The notes below the pieces were generated by a model, which made no database searches, had not been told where the DNA came from, and saw only the letters and a program-made list of their open reading frames with translations. Position numbers and translations under genes: made by a program. From positions 19,475 through 83,474 of the forward strand of contig NZ_WMID02000022.1 in NCBI RefSeq assembly GCF_009711165.2: a stretch of DNA of 64,000 nucleotides, in the 5' to 3' direction. Shown piece after piece: positions 8,277 through 17,875 of this stretch (positions within the stretch are counted from its first letter, which is position 1; the number at the start of each line of letters is the position of its first letter). The DNA comes from Flavobacterium sp. MC2016-06. GTDB lineage: Bacteria; Bacteroidota; Bacteroidia; Flavobacteriales; Flavobacteriaceae.

Positions 8277-11270
8277 TTATTGTTCTAAAGTATCGCAGTG
8301 ATATTCTTTTTTCTCTTTTCTAGTCGGCTTCTGCGTGTTTCCACCTTTGTTTTTTTCTTGAAGCATCTGTCCAATTAAAAGATTTCTTTCTTTAGTATTA
8401 GCCAATTGTTTTTCTGCATCTTTTTCAATATCAAAATAAACAACACCTTCAATAATTGTTTTCTCCGCTTTAGCATAAATAGACAAAGGATTGTCGCTCC
8501 ATAAAACCACATCGGCATCTTTACCCACTTTTAGACTTCCTACTTTATCATCAATATGTAATAATTTAGCAGGATTCAGCGTAACAAATTTCCAAGCATC
8601 TTCTTCAGAAATATTACCATATTTTACCGCTTTTGCAGCTTCTTGGTTTAATCTTCTAGACATTTCGGCATCATCAGAGTTGTAAGCAACTACTAAACCT
8701 TGATTGTGCATAATTGGTCCGTTGAACGGAATTGCATCATTTACCTCAAATTTATAAGCCCACCAATCAGAGAAAGTTGAAGCTCCAACACCGTGTTCTT
8801 TCATTTTATCAGCCACTTTATATCCTTCAAGAATATGCGTAAAAGTGTTTACTCTAAAATTAAATTTTTCAGCAACATTCATCAACATCAAAATCTCAGA
8901 TTCTACGTAAGAGTGACAAGTAATAAATCTTTCTTTATTTAAAATTTCAGCTAAAGTTTGTAACTCTAAGTCAACTCTTGGTGCTTTTCCTTTTTTAGAA
9001 CCAGCATTAAAAGTTTTCCAGCTTTCGTCATATTCTTTTGCACGTTGAAAATAATCCGTAAAAACTTGTTCAACACCCATTCTGGTTTGTGGGAAACGAG
9101 TTGGGTTTTGAATTCCCCAATTGGCTTGTTTTACATTTTCTCCCAAAGCAAATTTGATAAATTTAGGCTGGTTTTTGTACAACATATCATCTGGAGCAGA
9201 ACCCCATTTCCATTTTACAATGGCAGAACGACCACCAATAGGATTTGCAGAACCGTGTAATAATTGTGAAATAGTTACACCACCCGCTAAATCTCTATAG
9301 ATATTAATGTCTTCAGAATTTACTACATCCTGAATTGTAACTTCGGCAGTAGAGTTGTGGCCGCTTTCGTTTACACCTCTAGAAATAGCAATATGCGAGT
9401 GCTCGTCAATAATACCACTTGTAATGTGTTTGCCTTTTGCATCAATAACAGTTGCAGAAGGATCAGAAAGGTTTTTACCAACTGCGGCAATTTTTCCGTT
9501 TTTAATTAAAACATCCGTGTCCGTTAAAATACCATCCTTTTCATTCGTCCAAACTGTAGCATTTTTAAAAAGTAAAGTTTGAGCCGTTTGTTTTTTTGAA
9601 TCTCCAAAAGCAACGTTAGGATATGTTGTTGGCATTATCGGAGCTAGTTTTTCTACTTTCGTAGAATCTTTTACAGCCACAAAAGGACTTGTTCTTTTAG
9701 CAGTCCAAACCAATTCGTTTCCGTTAGAAAGTACCGCTTTTCCAGATAAAATTTCAGGTTTCTCTATAAAACCTGTCAAACGAGTAAAGTTAGATTTGAT
9801 CGTATCACTAGGTTTAAGAACAAGAGAAATCCAATTTTTAGAAACGCTGAAAGTGCTGTTTACTTTTGCAGCAGCAGCTGTAGTAACTTCAGATTTTGGA
9901 GCCGTTGCAGTTCCGTCAATTTTCCATTTATAAGTATCACTTCCGATCGTTAAATCGTAGTTACCGCGAATATCTTTTCCGTTAATATCATTTACAACGT
10001 ATTTAGTTCCTTCCACCCAGTTTTCAAACAAAACTGTTTTTTCGTCAAAGATTTCACCAGAAGTAATCACAAAATTGGCATAACTTCCCGCTTTTAAACT
10101 TCCTACTTCATTGCTTTTTCCTAAAATAGCAGCAGGAACTGTTGTTAAAGCTTCTAAAGCCTTCGTTTTATCAAAACCAAACTTAATCGCTTTTAATAAA
10201 TTAGTTTTAAAATCTTCAATCTTTTTAAGTTTATCGGTAGTCAAAGCAAAAGTAACTCCGTTATCGGAAAGTACTTTAAGATTTGAAGGCGCTTGATTCC
10301 AGAAACGCATATCTGCCAATTCGATTTGATTTGACAAATAAGGATTTGAAACATCATAAGCTTCAGGGAAATTTATCGGAATAATAAATTTTGCATTGGT
10401 ATTTTTAATTTCTTCAATTCTTTCAAATTCGTTTCCGCTTCCTTTTAAGATATAAGTTAAACCAAATTCTTTGGCAATTTTAGCAGCTCTCAAACTGTTC
10501 AATTTATCTTCGGTTGCAAATATTTGAACTAATTTTTCATTAGCAGCCAAAGCTTCTAACGATAAATCTTTGGTTTCAGAATTTCCTTTTTTGTACCAAT
10601 CTAAGTCTAAATACATCTGACGAAGTAAAGCCATCATACCCATTAAGGAACTTGGGTACGCTTGATTGGTCATAACACTTTTTGTAAAAGCAAAGTGATT
10701 GGTAATTTTATTAGCAATAATCTGTTTGCTGTTGTCCGTATTATTCAAAGCAACCAAAACTCCGGTTCCTTGAGCAATTCCGTCAGGAATGTGAGTTCCG
10801 ACCACACCAAAACCAGCTTTTAATAATTCTTCGGCTTTAGCATTATCATACTTAAAAGTTTCGTAACCATTAAGTTCAGAACGAATACTTTCGTTCCAGT
10901 AATATCCAGCTCTTTTAGTATCGTAGAGTAGATTACCTCTTCCGCCTCCAGGATTTCCTTTTGGTTTTTCGATTCCGAAATTAGTGTAAATGTCAATAAA
11001 AGACGGATAAATTGTTTTTCCTTCAAGATCAATTACGATGCTGTTTTTTGGTATTGAAACAGCGTTTCCAACAGCAGTAACTTTACCATCTTGAATTAGT
11101 AAAGTTCCTTTCTCAATTTTCTGAGTTGGGGTAACATAAATGGTGGCATTTGTAAAAACTGTGTAGTTTTTGTTTTTGTTCTGTACACTTTCGTTAACAG
11201 GGAAATAGTCTTGAGCCTGCGTTTTTGTTAAAAAAGCAGTCAAAAAGAGTAAGAGTAGGGCTTTTTTCAT
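8277..11270 (-). CDS. Secreted double amidohydrolase
   Basis: A 997-aa protein with a signal peptide (MKKALLLLFLTAFLTKTQAQ) and two amidohydrolase halves. The N-terminal half (to about residue 440) has IYPSFIDIYTNFG at the metal site and lacks HxH. The C-terminal half (from about 570) keeps SGIIDEHSHIAISRG with intact HxH and ends with LHIDDKVGSLKVGKDADVVLW, the usual family C-terminus. It therefore looks like one degenerate plus one active domain. Family members hydrolyse cyclic amides or peptides; the substrate cannot be read here. It is the first gene of a two-gene operon. Confidence 0.8.
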   Translation of the reverse strand: MKKALLLLFLTAFLTKTQAQDYFPVNESVQNKNKNYTVFTNATIYVTPTQKIEKGTLLIQDGKVTAVGNAVSIPKNSIVIDLEGKTIYPSFIDIYTNFGIEKPKGNPGGGRGNLLYDTKRAGYYWNESIRSELNGYETFKYDNAKAEELLKAGFGVVGTHIPDGIAQGTGVLVALNNTDNSKQIIANKITNHFAFTKSVMTNQAYPSSLMGMMALLRQMYLDLDWYKKGNSETKDLSLEALAANEKLVQIFATEDKLNSLRAAKIAKEFGLTYILKGSGNEFERIEEIKNTNAKFIIPINFPEAYDVSNPYLSNQIELADMRFWNQAPSNLKVLSDNGVTFALTTDKLKKIEDFKTNLLKAIKFGFDKTKALEALTTVPAAILGKSNEVGSLKAGSYANFVITSGEIFDEKTVLFENWVEGTKYVVNDINGKDIRGNYDLTIGSDTYKWKIDGTATAPKSEVTTAAAAKVNSTFSVSKNWISLVLKPSDTIKSNFTRLTGFIEKPEILSGKAVLSNGNELVWTAKRTSPFVAVKDSTKVEKLAPIMPTTYPNVAFGDSKKQTAQTLLFKNATVWTNEKDGILTDTDVLIKNGKIAAVGKNLSDPSATVIDAKGKHITSGIIDEHSHIAISRGVNESGHNSTAEVTIQDVVNSEDINIYRDLAGGVTISQLLHGSANPIGGRSAIVKWKWGSAPDDMLYKNQPKFIKFALGENVKQANWGIQNPTRFPQTRMGVEQVFTDYFQRAKEYDESWKTFNAGSKKGKAPRVDLELQTLAEILNKERFITCHSYVESEILMLMNVAEKFNFRVNTFTHILEGYKVADKMKEHGVGASTFSDWWAYKFEVNDAIPFNGPIMHNQGLVVAYNSDDAEMSRRLNQEAAKAVKYGNISEEDAWKFVTLNPAKLLHIDDKVGSLKVGKDADVVLWSDNPLSIYAKAEKTIIEGVVYFDIEKDAEKQLANTKERNLLIGQMLQEKNKGGNTQKPTRKEKKEYHCDTLEQ

Positions 11271-11401
11271 GGGTTATTTATAGATTTGTTGCTAAAAATA
11301 TGAAATATATGTTATACTGCTTTTATTTTTGTTAAATGTTTTACCTTTATTTTTAACAATTGTTTGATAAACCTTTTGAATTGAAGTAGATATAAGATTT
11401 T

Positions 11402-12376
11402 ATGAAAAATAGTAATAGTATAAAATGGGGAATTGTTGGTCTAGGTAATATTGCAAATCAATTTGCAGCAGATTTAGTATTAATCGAAGATGCTGAACTT
11501 ACAGCTGTAGCTTCGCGAAATAAAGAAAAAGCCAGCGAATTTGCTCAAAAATATAAAGTTGAAAAAGCATACGATTCTTATGATGCTCTTTTTGAAGACG
11601 ATCAAATCGATATTGTCTACATCGCCACACCGCACGATTCGCACGCAGCATTGACTATAAAAGCTTTAGAAAATGGTAAACACGTTTTATGCGAAAAACC
11701 CATTGCATTGTCTTACGCAGATGCCGTAAAAATGGTTGAAGCTTCTAGAAAACACAATAAGTTTTTTATGGAAGCTTTTTGGACACGTTTTATTCCATCG
11801 GTTCAAGAAGCGCTTTACAAAATTAATAACGACGAGATTGGCGACATAAAATACATCAATGCCGATTTTGCTTTTTTTGTAAATGAATTAGAAGGCAACC
11901 GAATGACGGATGTAAAACTTGGTGGAGGTGCTCTTTTTGATATTGGCGTTTATCCGTTGTTTTTGTCCTATATAATATTAGGTAAACCGAAAGACATTAT
12001 TGCAAAATCTACGTACCATAAATCGGGTGTCGATTTGCAAACCACGATGATTTTACAATATGAAGAGGCGCAGGCAGTTTTACATGCTGGTTTTATTTCT
12101 GAATCTGATATGAAAGCTTCAATAAGTGGCACTCAAGGTAGAATCGAATTAAACTCGCCGTGGTTTATGGCCGACGGATATACTATTTTTAAAGACAATC
12201 ATGAAGCCGTTTTCAATCTTCCAAATTTCGGAAAAGGTTATGCACATGAAGCGCTGGAATGTCATTATTGTATTAAAAATAATCTAATAGAAAGCCATCA
12301 TTGGACGCATCAGAATAGTTTGGATTTGAGTGAAATTGTGGAGGAAGTTAAGAACCAGATTGGGTTGGAGTTTTAG
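11402..12376 (+). CDS. Gfo/Idh/MocA family oxidoreductase
   Basis: Cytoplasmic NAD(P)-dependent sugar- or polyol-type dehydrogenase of 324 aa. The Rossmann motif GIVGLGNIA is at residues 10-18, and CEKPIALS near residue 97 has the conserved EKP lysine. The C-terminal alpha/beta domain contains GGGALFDIGVYP, where the D and following residues resemble the family's substrate-binding motif. It is divergent from the amidohydrolase operon across a 131-bp gap. The specific substrate is unknown. Confidence 0.85.
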   Translation: MKNSNSIKWGIVGLGNIANQFAADLVLIEDAELTAVASRNKEKASEFAQKYKVEKAYDSYDALFEDDQIDIVYIATPHDSHAALTIKALENGKHVLCEKPIALSYADAVKMVEASRKHNKFFMEAFWTRFIPSVQEALYKINNDEIGDIKYINADFAFFVNELEGNRMTDVKLGGGALFDIGVYPLFLSYIILGKPKDIIAKSTYHKSGVDLQTTMILQYEEAQAVLHAGFISESDMKASISGTQGRIELNSPWFMADGYTIFKDNHEAVFNLPNFGKGYAHEALECHYCIKNNLIESHHWTHQNSLDLSEIVEEVKNQIGLEF

Positions 12377-12506
12377 GGATATTTTAATCAATGTTAGCTT
12401 GAAAGAGACATATGTCCTTTCAATAATTGAAAAGAAATAATATATTTGAAAATAATAAACTACCTGAATCCTTTATGGGATATACTCCTAACAGTATTGT
12501 AATTAT

Positions 12507-12917
12507 ATGATAGAGAAAACAGAATATCTTGCAAATAAAATAAATGAGCTTATTGAAAAATATGGAGAAGTACCTCCACATTGGATTTATAAACCAGACT
12601 CACATCCATATAGTATTGTTTGGAGATATGGAAGTGGTGACGAATTTAGTGATTGTTATTACATTTGGTTTGAAGAAAATCTTAAAACAACTGAACAAAT
12701 AATTGATTATTTTAAGAAATATTCTCCACCGCCAAGATGGTTAGCATCAGTGATTGAGGACATTTGGGAATTAGAAGGATGGAATGAACCCATTTTTGAT
12801 TACACTCCCTACTTAAAAAAACTTGAGGAATATGGTTTTGAGGGTACGTCTGAATATGAAAAAGATTTAGAAGATGAAAAGTGGTTAGATAAAGAAAATG
12901 ACATAAATAACGCGTAG
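12507..12917 (+). CDS. Hypothetical protein, 136 aa
   Basis: I do not recognise this protein. It is acidic and soluble, rich in aromatic residues (WIYKPD, YYIWFEE, SPPPRWLASV), with no signal peptide or membrane segment. It stands alone between the oxidoreductase gene and comM. Codon use looks like host DNA, not like the neighbouring prophage. Confidence 0.65.
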   Translation: MIEKTEYLANKINELIEKYGEVPPHWIYKPDSHPYSIVWRYGSGDEFSDCYYIWFEENLKTTEQIIDYFKKYSPPPRWLASVIEDIWELEGWNEPIFDYTPYLKKLEEYGFEGTSEYEKDLEDEKWLDKENDINNA

Positions 12918-13000
12918 AATAAAAAGTAAGAAAATATTTTCAATAAATGTTTTTTACTGATATTTAATTAGATACTTTTACTTTTTATAAGAATTTATTT

Positions 13001-13852
13001 ATGTTAGTAAAAGTTTACGGAAGCGCTGTTTTTGGAGTAGAAGCAACGACAATTACTGTCGAAGTACATATGGATAAAGGAATTGGTTATCATTTAGTTG
13101 GATTGCCAGATAATGCGATAAAAGAAAGCAGTTATCGAATTGCGGCTGCGTTAAAAAATAACGCTTACTCAATGCCAGGCAAAAAAATAACCATCAATAT
13201 GGCGCCCGCCGACTTGCGAAAAGAAGGTTCTTCATACGATTTGACACTGACAATGGGAATTTTAGTTGCCTCAGATCAGATAAAAGCTCCCGAAATTGAA
13301 GACTATATTATTATGGGCGAACTTTCTTTAGACGGAAGTTTACAACCTATTAGAGGCGCTTTGCCTATTGCTATAAAAGCCAAAGAAGAAGGATATAAAG
13401 GTTTTTTTCTTCCAATCCAGAATGTAAAAGAAGCTGCAATTGTAGCTGGATTAGACGTTTACGGAGTAGAAAATTTACAACAAGTTATTGACTTTTTCTC
13501 TGGAAAAAACAAACTAGAACCTACCGTTATTGATACGCGAGCCGAATTTTACAAAACTTTAGATTTTCCAGAATTCGATTTTTCAGATGTTCGCGGACAA
13601 GAAAGTATAAAACGCTGCATGGAAATTGCCGCAGCGGGCGGTCATAACATTATTTTGATTGGTCCGCCGGGAGCAGGAAAAACAATGCTGGCCAAACGAG
13701 TTCCGAGTATTTTACCGCCTATGACTTTGCGCGAAGCACTCGAAACCACCAAAATTCATAGTGTTGCCGGAAAATTAAAAGAAGTTGGTTTAATGAATCA
13801 AAGACCGTTTAGAAGTCCGCATCATACCATTTCTAATCTTGTAGTTATATAA
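13001..13852 (+). pseudogene. comM: comM/yifB AAA+ ATPase, 5' half, interrupted by prophage
   Basis: This is the N-terminal part of a Mg-chelatase-like ATPase; family member ComM is a branch-migration helicase used in natural transformation. Visible are the Lon-protease-like N-terminal domain (VYGSAVFGVEATTITVEV, GLPDNAIKES), the linker FDFSDVRGQESIKR, and Walker A GPPGAGKT. Host codons end at 13837 (RSPHHTISN). The last four residues (LVVI) and the stop are prophage sequence. The matching 3' half is at 50440-51138, and together they make a 511-aa protein, a normal family length. Walker B is in the other half, so this fragment cannot hydrolyse ATP. Confidence 0.95.
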
Positions 13853-13860
13853 TGTGTGGG
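13820..13860. other. attL, left prophage junction
   Basis: Host comM sequence runs to AAT at 13835-13837; phage sequence (CTTGTAGTTATATAATG) follows. The same AAT occurs at attR (50437-50439). The phage-side arm 13838-13860 is an imperfect inverted copy of the phage-side arm at attR. Confidence 0.88.
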
Positions 13861-13878
13861 CTATTAATTTCGTAGAAA

Positions 13879-14616
13879 TTAATTTTTTAATTCTATTGTT
13901 TCCTGAAAAGTACCTTTAAAGTATTCATTAAATTTTTTTCTATTAGTTACTTTGCCTCCTAAATTTATCTTTTCGATAAGTTGGTCTGATAATTTACTAC
14001 CTAGTGTTTTAACATTGTCAACAGATGGGAAACCATTTTCGAAATATTTTTGTTTAAGAGCACTATCATTTTGAGTTGTTACTAACACTATATACTCAAA
14101 AAGCATACAATATGAGAGTGTTTCATTTTTTAAATCCTTATCCAAATAAGCATTTGCGAATACTTTCAATTTACCAATTTTCTGTAGAACTTCTTCAACA
14201 TTTGTAATTCTATGTAAGCCAACTAATTCGGCTTTATATTTACTCAACAGAGCTTGTCTTTCAGTAACAGTATATGATTGGTCATTTGAAGAAGCCATCA
14301 GTTGGTCAAGTTGAAAAAAAAGCTGGTATTCAGGAAGAAGATTATAAATTAAACTGTACATTTCTTCAAATTTCCCAATAAGTAGTTGATGCCTAGAATC
14401 TTTAGCAGTTTTAAAAATGGCAATAATAGCCACAATCAAAGCACCAGTAGTCGCAACTGTTCCGAAAAAAGCGGAGACATTACTATAATCATTAAACCAT
14501 TGTATAAATGCGGAAGGTTTAGTTTCGGGTACTTTGCTAACTAACTCAACAACTTTTACTATTGTATCTTTTTTTACTATGACTATAGTGTCGTGTACTG
14601 GATTTCCTTTTATCAT
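13879..14616 (-). CDS. Membrane protein at the attL end, possible lysogenic-conversion gene
   Basis: A 245-aa product with one clear membrane segment near residues 48-70 (FFGTVATTGALIVAIIAIF) and a long cytoplasmic or periplasmic helical remainder. The layout of one membrane helix followed by a helical domain resembles proteins labelled phage abortive infection proteins, but I cannot assign it. It is the first gene inside attL and is transcribed away from the late operon. Such isolated minus-strand genes at prophage ends are often expressed in the lysogen and act in superinfection exclusion; that role is inference. Confidence 0.6.
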   Translation of the reverse strand: MIKGNPVHDTIVIVKKDTIVKVVELVSKVPETKPSAFIQWFNDYSNVSAFFGTVATTGALIVAIIAIFKTAKDSRHQLLIGKFEEMYSLIYNLLPEYQLFFQLDQLMASSNDQSYTVTERQALLSKYKAELVGLHRITNVEEVLQKIGKLKVFANAYLDKDLKNETLSYCMLFEYIVLVTTQNDSALKQKYFENGFPSVDNVKTLGSKLSDQLIEKINLGGKVTNRKKFNEYFKGTFQETIELKN

Positions 14617-14866
14617 TTCTTATATTGATTTTTAGCTAACTTTTACAATTCTTGTTAAGTACATAATTATTCTATAAACTTAAATAAAATAAAGAAGCAA
14701 TTTTATAGAGAAATATAAAATATTTAAAGACTAAGAGTCTATGCTAAAGGCAAAATATTAAAATTTTTTTGACCAAATTCTTATTTTAAGCAATCTAACA
14801 AGCCTCTAAGTTCTTTACTTGTTTCCAGTTAGATGTTATCATTAATTTATAAATTTTTATAAACTA

Positions 14867-15526
14867 ATGAAACAATTCTATAATGAAATAAAACTACAAC
14901 AACAAGATTTAGCTTACTCGGAACTAATAGAACTGTTCAACAAGTACCAAGATACGAAAACCCAAGCAATAAGGGATAAGATTTTTAACGCTAACGTTCG
15001 GTTGGTGTTCTCAATTAGTAAGAAGTACCCCAGCAACAAAGAAGACGTTGAGCAGTTTGGTTTTATCGGATTACTTAACGCAATTGAAAACTTCAACCCA
15101 ACGTATAATATTCGTTTCAGCACCTACGCAACCACCTGCATAACCAATGAGATAAACAACGGGATTATTAAAGTATCAAAGCTTATCCCGATACCCAAAC
15201 ACGCATATAAAAAAGTTATGAGCGGTGAGATAACAGAAGTAACGACAATCGACTTAGAAGATATTGAACTCGAAAACTTAGCAATCCAGCAAGCCGATAA
15301 CGGAATCGATAAGGATTTGTTTTGGTTTCTACTTAAAGAGATTTGTTCAGAAGACGAAATAGATTTGTTAATCAAAAGATACTGCAATGAATCAAATTTT
15401 ACACTTAACCAAGTTGCGGAATCAATAAGCCAAACCAAACAATACACCAACGGAAAAATAAAAAGAATCATTAACAGGTTAAAAAAGAATGAGTTCTTTA
15501 AAAATAAAATCAACGAAAGTATGTAG
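14867..15526 (+). CDS. Phage-encoded sigma-70 family sigma factor
   Basis: A 219-aa sigma factor. Region 2 is clear at about residues 45-95: RLVFSISKKYPSNKEDVEQ, then GLLNAIENFNP and IRFSTYATTCITNEI, which corresponds to core binding and -10 recognition. A C-terminal helix-turn-helix (TLNQVAESISQTKQYTNGKI, about 170-200) fits region 4. Region 1.1 and most of region 3 are missing, as in small alternative sigma factors. It sits just before terS, so it may switch host RNA polymerase to the late genes. Its start has an A-rich upstream stretch and no strong Shine-Dalgarno, as is usual in this group. Confidence 0.82.
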   Translation: MKQFYNEIKLQQQDLAYSELIELFNKYQDTKTQAIRDKIFNANVRLVFSISKKYPSNKEDVEQFGFIGLLNAIENFNPTYNIRFSTYATTCITNEINNGIIKVSKLIPIPKHAYKKVMSGEITEVTTIDLEDIELENLAIQQADNGIDKDLFWFLLKEICSEDEIDLLIKRYCNESNFTLNQVAESISQTKQYTNGKIKRIINRLKKNEFFKNKINESM

Positions 15527-15532
15527 TTAATT

Positions 15533-15556
15533 TTAATAGTTAACTATAATAGTTAT
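15533..15556. promoter_or_regulatory. Dyad motif before the late operon
   Basis: The 30-bp gap between the sigma gene and terS contains two overlapping palindromes, ATAGTTAACTAT (15536-15547) and AACTATAATAGTT (15542-15554). The second also occurs as TTAACTATAATAGTTAA at 29470-29486. It may be an operator or a late-promoter element; neither is shown. Confidence 0.4.
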
Positions 15557-16015
15557 ATGAGGGATAAATATAAAAAATATACAGAAGAAGAACGACAAGA
15601 AACAGTCGAACGCGTGTGCGATGAAATCGCCAACGGGGCCGCAGTTACAACAGTATTAAAAGATAATAGTATTGTCAGCTGGTCAACGTTTCAAAAATGG
15701 TTAAAAGCAAACCCAGTACACAAAGAATTGTACCAAGATGCACAAAGACAAAGAGAAACATTTCTTTTTGAGCAAATGCTTGCAATCGCTTTTAGTGAAA
15801 GCCCAAAGAGCATTAAGAAATACAAAAACGGTGAGCTGGTCGAAACGATTGTAAAAGATTCAGTTGAAGACAGACGCTTAAAAATAAACGTTATTAAATA
15901 CACACTTGCAAAAATGAACCCGAACAAATTCGGTGAGCGTGTAATCGTTGAACCTGATACCAGCAACCCAATAACGAGCATTAGATTTTTGGACGTTGAT
16001 GGAACTATCGATTAA
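15557..16015 (+). CDS. terS: Terminase small subunit
   Basis: A 152-aa DNA-recognition subunit of the packaging motor. The N-terminus has a helix-turn-helix-like segment (ATTVLKDNSIVSWSTFQKWL) and the middle is a charged helical region (DAQRQRETFLFEQMLAIA). The C-terminal part ends in LAKMNPNKFGERV, a pattern common in small terminases. The gene immediately precedes terL and overlaps it by 17 bp, which supports the call. Confidence 0.8.
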   Translation: MRDKYKKYTEEERQETVERVCDEIANGAAVTTVLKDNSIVSWSTFQKWLKANPVHKELYQDAQRQRETFLFEQMLAIAFSESPKSIKKYKNGELVETIVKDSVEDRRLKINVIKYTLAKMNPNKFGERVIVEPDTSNPITSIRFLDVDGTID

Positions 16016-17204
16016 ACCGCTTAAACATCAAAAGCAATTCATATTATCAACTACAATGCACACCGCCCTTATTGGTGGTTACGGTGCGGGCAAGTCACAC
16101 GCGGGCGTTTTAAAAACCATTATAAAGAAAATACAATATAAAGGTTTAAACGTTGCGTATTACCTGCCAACTTATGCCCTTATCAAAGACATTGCGCTGC
16201 CAAAATTCAGCGATTTGCTAACAGAGTTTGGGATTCGCTACACAATCAACAAGCACGACAACACAATCACAACCGATTACGGTAAAATATTGCTGCGTAA
16301 TATGTCCGACCCCAACAAAATTGTGGGTTACGAGGTCGCATATAGTATGATTGATGAAGCTGATACGCTACCAAAGAACAAAATGAGCGATGTTTTTGTC
16401 AGAATCATTGGGCGAAATAGGTTAAAACTACCTAACAACGAACAAAATTGCTGCGATACGGTGAGTACGCCCGAGGGTTTCGGCTGGTTATACGAGTATT
16501 TCGTTAAGCAATGGAGCGTAAACAAGCTAGTTATTAGAGCAAAAACGTACGATAACCCGTATTTGCCAAAGAATTATATCGAGGGTTTGCGAGAATCTTA
16601 CAGCGAACCGCAATTTAATGCATACATCAACGGTGAGTTTGTGAACTTAAACAGCTCTAGTGTGTACAATGCTTATAATCGTAAGGTAAACGCAAGCAAT
16701 GAAACGATACAGCCTAGCGATGTATTGTATATAGGGCTGGATTTTAACGTTACCAATATGAATGCAGTTATACACGTCAAGCGAAACAACGATTTACACG
16801 CGGTCGCTGAGATTGTCAAAGGACATAACACGCAGGACATTTGCGATATTTTAAAAACCAAGTACCCAGCACATCGAATTGTTATAAATCCCGATGCGAG
16901 CGGGAACGCTAGAACAACCAGCGGTGCAAGTGATTTTACAATCCTTAAAAGCAACGGGTTTGTTGTTGATGCACCAAAGAAAAACCCAAACATTAGCGAG
17001 CGTGTTAACGCGGTCAACTTGGCGTTTCAAAATGGCACGTACTATGTCAACTTTGACCTTTGCCCAGTGTTTGCTGAGGCACTAGAAAACCAAGTTTACA
17101 AAAACGGTGTACCCGATAAAACAGGCGGTTATGACCATATTACAGAAGCAGCAGGTTATGCAGCGTTTAAAAACCTATACGGTAAAAAGTCGCAAGTTCT
17201 TTAA
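15999..17204 (+). CDS. terL: Terminase large subunit
   Basis: ATPase-nuclease that translocates phage DNA into proheads. Walker A GGYGAGKS is at residues 26-33 and Walker B YSMIDEAD near 114-121, followed by the coupling motif STPEG. The RNase H-like nuclease domain begins at YIGLDFNVTN (about 247) with further acidic residues in INPDAS (about 298) and near the C-terminus (GGYDHITEA). I chose the ATG at 15999; a TTG one codon earlier is possible. At 401 aa the length is near the family norm. Confidence 0.93.
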   Translation: MELSIKPLKHQKQFILSTTMHTALIGGYGAGKSHAGVLKTIIKKIQYKGLNVAYYLPTYALIKDIALPKFSDLLTEFGIRYTINKHDNTITTDYGKILLRNMSDPNKIVGYEVAYSMIDEADTLPKNKMSDVFVRIIGRNRLKLPNNEQNCCDTVSTPEGFGWLYEYFVKQWSVNKLVIRAKTYDNPYLPKNYIEGLRESYSEPQFNAYINGEFVNLNSSSVYNAYNRKVNASNETIQPSDVLYIGLDFNVTNMNAVIHVKRNNDLHAVAEIVKGHNTQDICDILKTKYPAHRIVINPDASGNARTTSGASDFTILKSNGFVVDAPKKNPNISERVNAVNLAFQNGTYYVNFDLCPVFAEALENQVYKNGVPDKTGGYDHITEAAGYAAFKNLYGKKSQVL

Positions 17205-17248
17205 CGGTTTACATTTTGGAACAAGAGCCGATATTTAAAATAAAAACT

Positions 17249-17485
17249 ATGAGAAAAAATACAGGTTGTAATTGTAAAGAAACCAATGCAGGTTACCCAA
17301 GTGGGGCAATTGCAATGCTTACAAATTTGTTCCCACTGCTTAAAAATCAGTACAGGGATTTAGACGAAAGCGAAATCGAAAGCGAGACAGTTTTTAAAGA
17401 ACTGTTCCCAAATAATGAAGTTGATTTTGGAATACTCAAAGCAGTATATCAATACCAACAATTAAAAATAATACAAAGCAAATAA
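17249..17485 (+). CDS. Small phage protein, 78 aa
   Basis: Unrecognised small protein. It has a CNCK motif near the N-terminus (RKNTGCNCKE), then a soluble acidic region. The ATG at 17249 is preferred to an upstream TTG at 17216. It abuts the next gene (stop at 17485, ATG at 17486), so translation is probably coupled. Position after terL suggests a virion or assembly role, unproven. Confidence 0.65.
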   Translation: MRKNTGCNCKETNAGYPSGAIAMLTNLFPLLKNQYRDLDESEIESETVFKELFPNNEVDFGILKAVYQYQQLKIIQSK

Positions 17486-17875
17486 ATGAAACTATCACAA
17501 GTTACAGACAAAATTTATAAATCAAAAAATGATATTCCTTATTTGAAATTGCTTGCACTTGGTCAAGACATTAAAGGGAACGAAACAGATTTGCAGCTCG
17601 TAGCGCAAAAGGTTTACGAGTACTTTAAGATAAGCGATTTAGATAAGTTCAACAAAGCGTTATACACCCAGCCTAAAAAAATTAAGTTCACTTACAAAGT
17701 TAAAATTGATTTGAGCAAAGCAACTGATTTTATCGATGCTGATATTTTCCAAAGCACCAACGACATTGAAGCGGTTTTAAGATTGTGTGTTAAACCTAAG
17801 AACAAGTTTCAAAAGGTTGATGTACATAAAATGAATTATGCAGAAGTTGAAGACATAATGAAGTCTTTCTTATAA
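17486..17875 (+). CDS. Probable tail assembly chaperone, short form
   Basis: A 129-aa protein whose second half (KIDLSKATDFIDADIF, then DIEAVLRLCVKPK) has the layout of siphophage tail chaperones such as gpG. A second open frame in the -1 register begins inside its last codons and lacks any ATG, GTG or TTG start. That is the classical arrangement of gpG and gpGT. A possible slip site TTTCTTA lies at 17866-17872, just before the stop. In many phages this gene precedes the tape measure directly; here six genes intervene, which weakens the call. Confidence 0.6.
   Translation: MKLSQVTDKIYKSKNDIPYLKLLALGQDIKGNETDLQLVAQKVYEYFKISDLDKFNKALYTQPKKIKFTYKVKIDLSKATDFIDADIFQSTNDIEAVLRLCVKPKNKFQKVDVHKMNYAEVEDIMKSFL

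Noticed and set aside
17216..17248. TTG start adding eleven residues to the 78-aa gene.
   Set aside because: The ATG at 17249 is a stronger start and the added residues show no support.
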